From an uncultured Fibrobacter sp. (GTDB taxonomy: Bacteria; Fibrobacterota; Fibrobacteria; Fibrobacterales; Fibrobacteraceae), in contig CAMUYW010000001.1 in the NCBI GenBank assembly GCA_947165045.1, forward strand, positions 1 to 64,000: 64,000 nucleotides of DNA. Reading direction: 5' to 3'. The notes below the pieces were generated by a model. The model was not told where the DNA came from. It searched no databases and saw only the letters and a list, made by a program, of their open reading frames with translations. Below, piece by piece: positions 42,439 to 50,835 of the stretch (its first letter is position 1; each line of letters opens with the position of its first letter). A program made the translations under genes and the position numbers.

Positions 42439-44400
42439 ATGGTTCACAAGATTCACATCCCGGTCATGGGAATTTGCTACACGGCGGATACGCCTATTCG
42501 CGTGGCGCATTTGGGCATTACGTCCGTGATTTCGCTTGTGGACGATGGCCTCCTCGAAGAATACCGCATGGCTTACGCGGAACGGCTCGGGCTTGACTTG
42601 GGCTCGCCGCAGACGACTCGCATTGGACGCATTCGTTCGTATCTGGATTTTGTGGCGGACGAAGTGGAGCGTAAATTTACGAGGCTTTGTGCGGAACGTT
42701 TTGATGGCGGTAGCGACAAGGACCTTTATTTTTTGATGCTGCCGCTGGATTCTAGGCTCCGCGTGGAGTACGATGGAATCTTTGCAAAGACTGGGCTTGC
42801 GCGGATAGCAGCCGAGGCGGCGCTCACCGAGAAAATGGAACCGGGTGAAATTCAGGCGAACATCATGGTGGGCCTCAATCACGAAGAGGCTGCGTTCGAT
42901 GCGGTGCGCGGTTTTGCAGCCTCGAAGGTAAAGGGAGCTCTGGTGTTGAGCGCGGGCGTAAACTTGGCTGTGTTCGAAGAAATTGCAAAGTATAAGGATT
43001 TTTATAGAACTCGTGATAGGGCGCCTTCGAAGAAGATTATTTTGAAAGTCTCCGATTATCGCTCGGCCCTTGTGCAAGGGCGGTATTTGGCGAAGAAGGG
43101 TTTAGAAGTTTACGAATACCGCATTGAGTCGGGCGTGAACTGCGGCGGTCATGCATTCTTTGAATCCAAGAAATTGCTCTTGGATGTTATTCGTGAATTT
43201 GTTGAAAAACGCAAAGAGTTGTTTGAAACGACTCGCGCGATGATTACGAAGTTCGCGCAATCTCAGGTTGCGTCTGCTGATGGAGCTGCCGCGGCTGCTG
43301 GGAATGCTGAAAATGCGCCGATGTTGGAAATTGTACCGCCGGCGTCGCCGGCGCGGATTACCGCGCAGGGTGGGCTTTGTACCCCTGAAGATATCGAGAA
43401 AATCATGTCGCTTGGGATTGATGGTGTGGGCGTTGGAACTCCGTTCTTACTTGTGCCCCAAGCGACAAGTATGGACAAAGCCACCCGCCGCATGCTTGCG
43501 GCTGCGGCGCCGGAAGATGTTTACATCAGCCATGCATCACCACTCGAAATTCCGTTTGTGAATTTGAGGACTTCGACTGCGTCGGAACTTTGTCGAAAAA
43601 AAGTTGAAGAATTTTTTGCGCCAGAAAGTGAAAAGTCAAATGCGCCGGAACTGAAGCCGGGTTTCCCGTGCCGTCAGCATTACCTTTGCCAAAAGATTCC
43701 GGAATTTGACCATCCCGTGTGCAGGGCTTCGCGCGAATATGTCATGTGGCGCCTCGCGGAAATTGACCGAATGGAAAAGGAAGAGATTTCCTCAAGTGCA
43801 AACGGACCGGCCTTGGATGGGGCTATGCCCCAACCCTTTGGCTCGGTCATATCCATGCAGTCATCCTCCCTTTGGGAGGAACCATACGTTTCTCGATCAC
43901 GGTGTATGGATTCTCCTTCGGAGAATGACTTGCTAGGTTATACTGCACGAACGCTTGCGTGCGTATTGGATAACCGTAGCAGTCATGCCTCGCAGAGGAA
44001 TGACAATGTGAAAGAAAAATCACAGAATCCTGCTCCTGCGAACCTAATTCAATTAAGGCAACAAGTTGCCATTCATGAAAAGTACAATGCGCTCCGTCGT
44101 GAAACTTTGGAGCGAGAGTGCATTTGTCGTTTCCTCGGAAATGCTGGTCGCGAAGAAATTCGTGAAAAAAATCCTTCGCTCCATTTCCAACCGGAATGTG
44201 TTGCGGTTGCTCGCGGGTCACAGCCTGCGCGGACCCGTGAACCTGTCACCATTTGCCCTAATTCTGACATCGGGTATTTCAACCGCGAATACACGCTGTT
44301 CGAAATGATGCGCCATCTTTACGGCACCGGTCCGCGCCTCACGCCCAAAGACAAACCTAGTGCTTTTGAGATAGAAGCTAGGATTTTAGCGGAACTGTAA
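42439..44400 (+). CDS. TIM-barrel protein (nitronate monooxygenase-like fold) with C-terminal cysteine region and repeat insertion
   Basis: A 653-residue cytosolic protein of uncertain function. Residues about 1-390 look like a TIM barrel related in pattern to FMN-binding nitronate-monooxygenase-like proteins: MGICYTADTPIRVAHLGI, LSAGVN, then ARITAQGGLCTPEDIEKIMSLG and GVGTPFLLVPQATS near the phosphate-binding end. A cysteine segment follows (FPC-x5-C-x10-C) and, near the C-terminus, CICRFLGNAG and TICPNSDIGYFNREY; these may bind a metal or cluster. Between them, about residues 465-525 are encoded by a dispersed repeat, which likely expanded the protein. Oxidoreductase is only a possibility. 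Confidence 0.6.
   Translation: MVHKIHIPVMGICYTADTPIRVAHLGITSVISLVDDGLLEEYRMAYAERLGLDLGSPQTTRIGRIRSYLDFVADEVERKFTRLCAERFDGGSDKDLYFLMLPLDSRLRVEYDGIFAKTGLARIAAEAALTEKMEPGEIQANIMVGLNHEEAAFDAVRGFAASKVKGALVLSAGVNLAVFEEIAKYKDFYRTRDRAPSKKIILKVSDYRSALVQGRYLAKKGLEVYEYRIESGVNCGGHAFFESKKLLLDVIREFVEKRKELFETTRAMITKFAQSQVASADGAAAAAGNAENAPMLEIVPPASPARITAQGGLCTPEDIEKIMSLGIDGVGVGTPFLLVPQATSMDKATRRMLAAAAPEDVYISHASPLEIPFVNLRTSTASELCRKKVEEFFAPESEKSNAPELKPGFPCRQHYLCQKIPEFDHPVCRASREYVMWRLAEIDRMEKEEISSSANGPALDGAMPQPFGSVISMQSSSLWEEPYVSRSRCMDSPSENDLLGYTARTLACVLDNRSSHASQRNDNVKEKSQNPAPANLIQLRQQVAIHEKYNALRRETLERECICRFLGNAGREEIREKNPSLHFQPECVAVARGSQPARTREPVTICPNSDIGYFNREYTLFEMMRHLYGTGPRLTPKDKPSAFEIEARILAEL
43858..44008. 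repeat. Dispersed GTCATCC repeat block inside a coding gene
   Basis: AGTCATCCTCC-CTTT-GGGAGGA, then ATGGATTCTCC-TTC-GGAGAATGAC, then AGTCATGCCTC-GCA-GAGGAATGAC: three hairpin-like units in frame with the TIM-barrel gene. Confidence 0.7.
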
Positions 44401-44402
44401 CT

Positions 44403-44510
44403 GGATCCTTCACGACTTGCGTCGCTCAGGATGACAAAGTATTTCGAGAAATAATGGATTCTTCCGCCTTCGGCGTCAGAATGACGATTGCTGACTCCGG
44501 AGTGACAGGG
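44403..44510. repeat. Dispersed repeat block after the TIM-barrel gene
   Basis: GGATCCTTC-ACGACTTGCGTCGCTCAGGATGAC followed by GGATTCTTCCGCC-TTC-GGCGTCAGAATGAC and a short GACTCCGGAGTGAC palindrome. It fills the gap between two converging genes. Confidence 0.6.
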
Positions 44511-44517
44511 CGCGCTT

Positions 44518-45264
44518 TTAGTCTGCGAATCCAATTCTCGCCTGGAAATGGCATTGCGTCATGTCGTCGGCGTTCATCCCGAAAATGTACGCGTGATGGT
44601 TCGTGTTTTTAAACCTTACAATATTTACGTTCCCGCCTAGCGGAATTTGTGTAATATAATTTATCTGTATCGAGCGGATTCGTCTCGTTTTAAGTTCTTC
44701 CGCATCCAATGAATCCATAACCCAATCCACATAGCGGCAATGGTTCACGTGCTTATTCATGTCAAGGTCGCTATACTTTGCGGTTTCCATTCCCACAATC
44801 TTCGGGTCGATTTGCGGGTCCAAAATATCCATCATTTCGGGGAGAGCATTCTTGCCTTGAATCAAGGGAATTGGGTATGGCGAATTTGCCGGGTTTTCGG
44901 CCTTGCCGGTTTTCATGTTCACCAAGAGCCACGAAGATGTCGCCTGCGCGATGGAGTGCCCTTGCGCATCGAGAATGGAATAATCCTTGAGACAGACTTT
45001 GTCCTTAATAATGTCTTTTGCCCACGTCGAGACGGAGAGCCTTTCGCCCCAGACCGGGTGGTGCAACAGACGAATTTTCATGCGCGTGATGACGGTCGTG
45101 TAGCCCGCCTTCATCAAGTTCCAGATGCCAAAACCGTTTTGCTCGGCATCGGCGATGGCGGTTTCTTCCATGAACAGGAAGAGATTTGAAAGCTTGAGTC
45201 GGCTGTGGTGGTCGCAGTCCGAGAAACGTACTTCAAAATTTTTGGTCGTGACTTCCGGTTCCAT
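44518..45264 (-). CDS. Acyl-ACP thioesterase
   Basis: A 248-residue double hot-dog protein of the plant FatA/FatB-like family found in bacteria; it releases fatty acids from acyl-ACP. Seen: FEVRFSDCDHHSRLKLSNLFLFMEE at the N-terminus, TWAKDI in the first hot-dog, and the second-domain catalytic stretch SDLDMNKHVNHCRYVDWVMD with Asn-His. The ATG at 45264 has GAGGA 6 nt upstream; a GTG at 45276 is in frame but less likely. It is divergent from aroA across 89 bp. The final residues end at GFAD, near the usual family length. Confidence 0.88.
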   Translation of the reverse strand: MEPEVTTKNFEVRFSDCDHHSRLKLSNLFLFMEETAIADAEQNGFGIWNLMKAGYTTVITRMKIRLLHHPVWGERLSVSTWAKDIIKDKVCLKDYSILDAQGHSIAQATSSWLLVNMKTGKAENPANSPYPIPLIQGKNALPEMMDILDPQIDPKIVGMETAKYSDLDMNKHVNHCRYVDWVMDSLDAEELKTRRIRSIQINYITQIPLGGNVNIVRFKNTNHHAYIFGMNADDMTQCHFQARIGFAD

Positions 45265-45340
45265 GTTGTTCCTCACGTTGTTGTTTATTTTTCGCTCTGC
45301 TTTCGGTGCATCCGAAAAGACAATGTCTTTTAAAAATGTA

Positions 45341-45348
45341 TAATTTTT
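45341..45348 (+). promoter_or_regulatory. TAnnTTTn promoter-like element 5 nt before aroA
   Basis: TAATTTTT followed by CTTGT and the ATG at 45354, with no Shine-Dalgarno site. Same spacing as the TIGR02147 modules. Confidence 0.4.
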
Positions 45349-45353
45349 CTTGT

Positions 45354-46661
45354 ATGAACGATTTCCAATTTCGCCCTAGTTTTATTCAGCTTCCTGCTTA
45401 CCATTCTTTTGAGGGGTCTCTTTGCCTGCCTGGGTCCAAGAGCATCACAAATCGTGTGTTTTTGATTTCTGCGCTCGCTGAGGGGACAACTCATCTTAAA
45501 AATTTGCTCAAGAGTGATGATACCCGCTATATGGGTGAGGCTTTGAAGCGTCTGGGTGTGAAAATTGAATTTTCGAATGATTTTACGGATGCCGTTGTTG
45601 AAGGTCACGGTGGCCCGTTCGATGGCCCAAGTCCGGCAATTGAACTTTTCCTCGGGAATGCGGGCACGGCGATGCGCTCGTTGACCGCGGCACTTTCGCT
45701 CGGTTGGGGTAAGTTCATTTTGCGTGGCGAAGAACGCATGAGTGAACGCCCGATTCGAGATCTTGTGGATGCGCTCCGCACGCTCGGTGCTGATATCAAG
45801 TACTTGGAATCCGAAGGTTATCCGCCGGTGCGTATCAAGGCCGATGGTCTTGAAGGCGGCGATGTGAGTGTGCGTGGGAACATTTCGAGCCAGTACCTCA
45901 CGGCGCTTTTGATTTGCGCTCCGTACTGCAAAAAGCCGCTCCACATTCACGTGGAAGGCGAACTGATTTCTGCACCGTATATCGAACTGACGATGGACGT
46001 GATGAAGCGTTTTGGCATTGTCGTTCGTCATGATGACTTGAGAGAATTTTACGTTCCGCAGGGGTGCTACAAGTCCCCCGGCGAGTTCTTTGTCGAAGGC
46101 GATGCAAGCTCTGCAAGTTATCCGCTTGCGGCGGCCGCGATTGCAAAGGGCAAAGTGCGCGTGCTTGGCGTCGGTAGCCAGAGCCACCAGGGCGATGTCG
46201 GTTTTGCGAAAGTCCTCGAAAAGATGGGCGCGAAGATTGAGATTGGCCCGGACTGGATTGAATGCGATGGCCGCGGTTGTGAACTGAAGGGCCTCGACAT
46301 GAACTTGAACGACATCCCGGATGCGGCGATGACTGTTTCTGTGCTTGCGCTTTTTGCGAAGGGCACGACCACGATTCGTGGCATTGGCAGTTGGCGCGTG
46401 AAAGAGACCGACCGTATCGCTGCGATTTCTGCGGAACTGCAGAAGGTGGGCGCCCGTGTTGTGGCCGACATGGATACGATTACGATTGAACCTCCTAGAA
46501 TTTTGCAACCTGCAACAATTGAAACTTACAACGACCACCGCATGGCCATGTGCTTTAGCCTTGTTTCGCTCGGTGGCGTGCCCATGAAGATTCTCGATCC
46601 TGCGTGTGTGAACAAGACTTATCCCCATTTCTTTGAAGACTTCGGAAGACTCGCTCAATGA
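45354..46661 (+). CDS. aroA: 5-enolpyruvylshikimate-3-phosphate synthase
   Basis: A 435-residue EPSP synthase, the sixth step of the shikimate pathway. Seen: LPGSKSITNRVFLISALAEG (phosphate-binding Lys and Ser), GNAGTAMRSLTAAL, ERPIRDLVDALRTLG, NISSQYLTALLI, DIPDAAMTVSVLALFA (catalytic Asp), RVKETDRIAAISAEL and YNDHRMAMCFSLVSLGG. The start at 45354 is chosen because alignment-type identity begins there. A GTG at 45306 would add 16 residues of no family resemblance. It heads a three-gene overlapping operon and has a promoter element 5 nt before the ATG. Confidence 0.95.
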   Translation: MNDFQFRPSFIQLPAYHSFEGSLCLPGSKSITNRVFLISALAEGTTHLKNLLKSDDTRYMGEALKRLGVKIEFSNDFTDAVVEGHGGPFDGPSPAIELFLGNAGTAMRSLTAALSLGWGKFILRGEERMSERPIRDLVDALRTLGADIKYLESEGYPPVRIKADGLEGGDVSVRGNISSQYLTALLICAPYCKKPLHIHVEGELISAPYIELTMDVMKRFGIVVRHDDLREFYVPQGCYKSPGEFFVEGDASSASYPLAAAAIAKGKVRVLGVGSQSHQGDVGFAKVLEKMGAKIEIGPDWIECDGRGCELKGLDMNLNDIPDAAMTVSVLALFAKGTTTIRGIGSWRVKETDRIAAISAELQKVGARVVADMDTITIEPPRILQPATIETYNDHRMAMCFSLVSLGGVPMKILDPACVNKTYPHFFEDFGRLAQ

Positions 46662-48277
46662 TACGATTCGTCAAGAAGATAGGACATGCTGGTTTTGCAC
46701 GGCTTGCACTTTGTGCGGGTTTGGTGCTCGGCGCTTTCACGTCTCAGGCCGTGGCTGCGGAATTTGGGACTTTGGATACGCTTTCGATTTGGGTCATGGA
46801 TAATGGCCTTGGGTCGAAAAACGCTATGCATCGGCTGGTGAAAAAGTTCTATCGTGAAACGGGAATTCCAGTCAAGTTAACTTCTTTGAGCTGGGGCGAG
46901 GCATTCAACAGAATCACGCGCACGTTTGCGGATTCGAACGAGATTGCGCCTGATGTAATCCAGCTCGGTTCTACGTGGGTTCCGCATTTTGCTGCGATTG
47001 GTCATATCCGTCCGATTGATTCCTTGATGGACAAAATTGATTCGGCGCGTTTCTTAGGCGAAGGTCTCCGTAGCTCGCATATTTCAGGGCGGCCTGAAAT
47101 GTATGCAGTACCTTGGTTTATCGATGTTCGCGGGTTCTTTGTAAACGAACGTATTTGGCAGGAACTCGGTTTTGACGATTCTGATTTTGAATCGTACTCG
47201 CATTTTCTGGGTGTGCTGAAGACGATTGCCACTTGTGATTTGACGAATGAAGATGGAGTTAAGGTGACTCCTTTTGCGCTCCCGGGCAAGGATGATTGGG
47301 CGGGGCAGCAATGCATGGCTCCGTTTGTTTGGAGCCATGGTGGCGATTTTGTAGTGCCGGCAGGCAAGGGCTATCGCAGTGCGTTATTGGATTCGAATAC
47401 ACTTGTCGGCCTTGCGCTTTATGCAAAAATTATGGGCGATGCGCAGATGGCGCCGCATAGCTTGTACGAAAATTCTGCGGACAATGCCGATGGCTTTGTG
47501 CGCTCGGAACGTGTAATCCATTACGGAACATCGGAATTGATCAAACAGTTAGATTATCCGGTAGAGGCTGGTGGTCTTGCCAATTCTGCGATTGCCAAGG
47601 ATGGCATTAAGGTCATGGATTTGCCGTCTGGCCCGCATGGAAAATTTTCGTTCATGGGCGGGAGCCACTTGGCGCTTGGAAGTAAGCAGGATACATCCAA
47701 GTATGCGCTTGCAGAACAGTTGCTCGCTTATATGCTCCGTGCCGATAACATTGATGCGTTCTCGCGTCAGGTCGGATTCTTGCCTGCAGACAGGAGCATT
47801 CTCCATATTTGGAATCGCGATGCCCGCTATTCAAAGCTTGTTGCAGAACTCGAACACAGCCGCAGTTTCCCGAACATTCCTGAATGGGGCGAAGTCGAAA
47901 AAATCCTGATAGATCTTTCGAACAACATGGGTACACTGTTTGCAAATACAAAGCACAAGAAAAAACGCAGTGCAGCGCTTGCTAAAATGGTCTATGATGC
48001 TCATGTGAAAATCAATGAGATATTGAATTATTCTGATAGCTTAAATTTTGCGGAAACACTTCATAAAACTCAGTATTTCTTTTTACAAGACTATAAAGAA
48101 ACTTATCCTAAAAACGCCGCGAATTTTATAGGGCGAAACGAAATGCCTACGGCGGATGAAATTAAGTACAAAATTATATCATCTAAGTTTGTGCTAGCTT
48201 CTTTTGGTGCGGGATTATTGGTGCTAGGCATTATTATCGTTTGCGTTGTAAGAAGAAGGAAGCGTAAATCTAGCTGA
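46658..48277 (+). CDS. Solute-binding protein (family 1) with a C-terminal membrane anchor
   Basis: A 539-residue protein with a signal peptide (cleavage near AVAA-EF), a family 1 extracellular solute-binding domain (LSIWVMDNGLGSKNAMHRLVKKF, FADSNEIAPDVIQLGSTWVPHFAA, YAVPWFIDVRGFFVNERIW, FSFMGGSHLALG) and a C-terminal helix (SFGAGLLVLGIIIVCVV) followed by a basic tail RRRKRKSS. Such binding proteins usually are soluble or lipoproteins and are encoded with permeases; neither is true here. It overlaps aroA (ATGA) and is overlapped by the next gene, so it is expressed with them. Its ligand is likely a sugar or oligosaccharide by family, but this is not shown. Confidence 0.82.
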   Translation: MIRFVKKIGHAGFARLALCAGLVLGAFTSQAVAAEFGTLDTLSIWVMDNGLGSKNAMHRLVKKFYRETGIPVKLTSLSWGEAFNRITRTFADSNEIAPDVIQLGSTWVPHFAAIGHIRPIDSLMDKIDSARFLGEGLRSSHISGRPEMYAVPWFIDVRGFFVNERIWQELGFDDSDFESYSHFLGVLKTIATCDLTNEDGVKVTPFALPGKDDWAGQQCMAPFVWSHGGDFVVPAGKGYRSALLDSNTLVGLALYAKIMGDAQMAPHSLYENSADNADGFVRSERVIHYGTSELIKQLDYPVEAGGLANSAIAKDGIKVMDLPSGPHGKFSFMGGSHLALGSKQDTSKYALAEQLLAYMLRADNIDAFSRQVGFLPADRSILHIWNRDARYSKLVAELEHSRSFPNIPEWGEVEKILIDLSNNMGTLFANTKHKKKRSAALAKMVYDAHVKINEILNYSDSLNFAETLHKTQYFFLQDYKETYPKNAANFIGRNEMPTADEIKYKIISSKFVLASFGAGLLVLGIIIVCVVRRRKRKSS

Positions 48278-50421
48278 TGAATAAGTTGTTTAAAATTACT
48301 TCTCGTTTGCTGCCGTTTTTTGTGGCTCCGCTGTTTGCTCATGTCAATGTAGCTTCGTTCAAGACCTATGTGGACTCGCTTCTTCCGGGAACGAACTTTG
48401 GCATGTCTTTGCGGTCTGTAAAAATGGGCAAAGAAATTGGCAACATCAATGGCGATGAAATGTTCACGCCGGCAAGTACGCTCAAGACTTTGACGACAGC
48501 GGCTGCGATTCATTTTTTACCGCTCAATTATGAACCGAAAACTGAAATATCGGTGCTTGGAAACCTCAAAAAGCATACGTTGACAGGCTCGCTCAAAATC
48601 CGTGGTGAAGGCGATCCGAACATATCGGCAAGATATTACGACGACCCGTTTTATATCCTGAATGCGATGGTTGATTCTGTCCGTGCGATGGGTATTGATA
48701 CCATTGTGGGCCAAATTGATTTGGATACGAGCTATTACACGGGCCCGTGGAAAGCGGAAAACTGGCGCCGCAATTTTTATGATTCTTGGTATGGTGCCGA
48801 AATTGGTCCGCTCGGATTTAATGATAATTGTGTAACGATTCGTTTTTGGCCGGGATATTTCCGCGGCGATACGGCGGTTGTGTCTATTCAGCCGGACGTG
48901 GGCTACGTCAAGGTTATAAACAACTTAAAGACTGTTAAAGGAAAAAAGAAAAAATGGGTGTACGGGATTGACCCGGATAAGTCTATCATTACGCTTGGCG
49001 GAACGATGGGCGAGGATGTGGATTCGGCGAGCATGGTGCTCCCTATTCGAAACCCGATAGGCTATTTTAGGGCAGCGTTCATGTACGCGCTCAAGAATCG
49101 CGGTATTGTATTTAAGGAAACTCCTGTGATTAATGCCGGCGAGGAATTGAAAAATTTCTCGTTCTCAGCAGCTCCGCTTTTGAGCATTCTCGATGAAATC
49201 AATCAGCGCAGTCAGAATTTCCATGCTGAGACGTTGCTTAGAAATCTCGGTGCGCAAATTTCTGGCGAAGGAAGTGTCGAAGGTGGCCGCAAGGCTGAAC
49301 GCAAGTTCCTTTTGGACATGGATCTTAACCCGACCGATTTTGATGTTTGGGATGGTAGTGGCCTCTCGCCTGAGAACAAAGTAAAACCTTCGACCGTTTC
49401 GAAGATGCTTGCGAAAATGGCTCGCCATCCGAAAAGTGAATATTACATCAACAGTTTTGCAAGCCCAGGCGTGGGCTCGGGCGCAAAGCGCATGCTGAAT
49501 CTCGAAGCACCGTGGCTTACGCGATTCAAAACAGGTTACATTGCTGAAGTCCATGCGTTGGTGGGTTACATCTACACGGTAGATGGCGACACGCTTGCCG
49601 CGACGATGTACTTGAACGGAACGAACACCAATCCAGATTGCAAGAGCAAGGATGTTCTCGATACGCTTTGGATGCGACTCATCAGCTACACGAACAACGA
49701 TTACAAATCGCTTTTGAAAATGAAAACGCTTTGGCTCGATGCTCAAGGCATTAGCGGCCTCAACAAGCGTTTGGATCATTTCTCGAAGATGCTGATTGGA
49801 ACGCCTTATAAGCTTGGCCCGATGGGTGAAGGCCATTTGGATACGGTTGACGATAAACCGTTAGTTTATCTTGATTCTGTGGATTGCGTAACGTACTTGG
49901 AACATGTCGTAGCTCTTGCTATGGCGAAAAGTGAAAGATCGCTATATAGGCAGTTGCAGCGCCTTCGTTACAAAGGTGGTAAGATAAGCTTCCTTACGCG
50001 TAAGCACTATTTGCTCGATGACTGGGTGGGCGAAGGTAAATATGCCAAAGTGATCCCGATGGAAGGCGAAGCTACGGTTACACGAACGATGCCCAAAAAG
50101 GAATTTTTCAGTAACCATAAGTTGAAATATACAGGCAAGGAAAAACCGATCAATATTCGCTACATGCCTTTGGACAAGGCGATTGAAATGGCCAAGAAAA
50201 CGTATAAAGGCGCGATGAAAGTTCTAGGTGTGGGTATTGTCGGAACGTCGGATAAGATTGACTTGACACATACGGGATTTGTCATCTTTACGCCGGGACA
50301 AAAGCCCGTGTTCCGCCATGCCTCATCGCAAAAGAAGCAAGTCATTGAAGTCCCGCTCGCCGAATACCTCGAAACCCGCAAAATCCCCGGCGTGACATTC
50401 TTTAAGTTTATACAACACTAG
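48277..50421 (+). CDS. PBP4-type D-Ala-D-Ala carboxypeptidase fused to a DUF1460 amidase-like domain
   Basis: A 714-residue secreted peptidoglycan enzyme. Residues about 25-485 are an S13 penicillin-binding protein: S67-x-x-K70 (PASTLK), S312-x-N314 (SQN) and K418-T-G (KTG). Residues about 500-714 match DUF1460, an NlpC/P60-like N-acetylmuramoyl-L-alanine amidase family: probable catalytic C537 (SVDCVTYLEH), FLTRKHYLLDDWV, and a late HTGFVIF histidine. The two activities would cut the peptide crosslink and the glycan-peptide bond. Start overlaps the binding-protein stop (TGATG). Confidence 0.88.
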   Translation: MNKLFKITSRLLPFFVAPLFAHVNVASFKTYVDSLLPGTNFGMSLRSVKMGKEIGNINGDEMFTPASTLKTLTTAAAIHFLPLNYEPKTEISVLGNLKKHTLTGSLKIRGEGDPNISARYYDDPFYILNAMVDSVRAMGIDTIVGQIDLDTSYYTGPWKAENWRRNFYDSWYGAEIGPLGFNDNCVTIRFWPGYFRGDTAVVSIQPDVGYVKVINNLKTVKGKKKKWVYGIDPDKSIITLGGTMGEDVDSASMVLPIRNPIGYFRAAFMYALKNRGIVFKETPVINAGEELKNFSFSAAPLLSILDEINQRSQNFHAETLLRNLGAQISGEGSVEGGRKAERKFLLDMDLNPTDFDVWDGSGLSPENKVKPSTVSKMLAKMARHPKSEYYINSFASPGVGSGAKRMLNLEAPWLTRFKTGYIAEVHALVGYIYTVDGDTLAATMYLNGTNTNPDCKSKDVLDTLWMRLISYTNNDYKSLLKMKTLWLDAQGISGLNKRLDHFSKMLIGTPYKLGPMGEGHLDTVDDKPLVYLDSVDCVTYLEHVVALAMAKSERSLYRQLQRLRYKGGKISFLTRKHYLLDDWVGEGKYAKVIPMEGEATVTRTMPKKEFFSNHKLKYTGKEKPINIRYMPLDKAIEMAKKTYKGAMKVLGVGIVGTSDKIDLTHTGFVIFTPGQKPVFRHASSQKKQVIEVPLAEYLETRKIPGVTFFKFIQH

Positions 50422-50466
50422 GCTTCGCCAGTTACTAGTTCTGAGTTTCTAGTTACTAGGGGATTT

Positions 50467-50582
50467 GTCATCCTGGAGGGCGAAACGATGGTTGATGAGC
50501 CCGTCGAATCATAGGATTCACAGGTGTACTCGTGTCATCCTGAGCAGTCATCCTCGAAGCGAAGCGGAGGGGAACCATACAG
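50467..50582. repeat. Dispersed GTCATCC repeat block
   Basis: GTCATCCTGGAGGGCGAAACG, then GTCATCCTGAGC, GTCATCCTCGAAGCGAAGCGGAGG and GAACCATACAG. Same vocabulary as 42274-42405, including GGAACCATAC. Confidence 0.65.
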
Positions 50583-50835
50583 TTCTAATAAAATCTTGTT
50601 TAAAGCAACAATCCAAGTCGAAGGATCTAGGGCAAGGCCTACGCAACGTCCGGCTTTCCCCGCCCACCCGCCCTTTATGCTTTTTATCTGCTTGTTTGAA
50701 CGAACTGTCGTAAGCTTGTGTAATGTTTATTGACTTTGTTTGAAATTTTACATATATTTATCTTGATAAACCGTTTTTTTTTAATATAGTGCTGCTGCAT
50801 TTTTTGCGGTGGAGCGTAACATAGGAGAAATTCTT
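50583..50835 (+). promoter_or_regulatory. Intergenic leader of the lipoprotein/esterase cassettes
   Basis: No gene seen. The last 90 bp are AT-rich, with TTAATATAGT and a run of T residues, and end in ATAGGAGAAA before the ATG at 50836. A promoter is likely here but no element stands out. Confidence 0.4.

Noticed and set aside
45330..46658. A 442-codon minus-strand frame opposite aroA
   Set aside because: AroA on the plus strand has all family motifs; the reverse frame shows none.
18221..50582. Insertion sequences as the origin of the repeats
   Set aside because: No transposase gene, no flanking target duplications recognised, and the units are short palindromes; REP-like elements fit better.
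50465..50733. Short plus-strand frames with ATG starts in the repeat-rich gap
   Set aside because: They translate dispersed repeat DNA, lack domains, and overlap each other in different frames.
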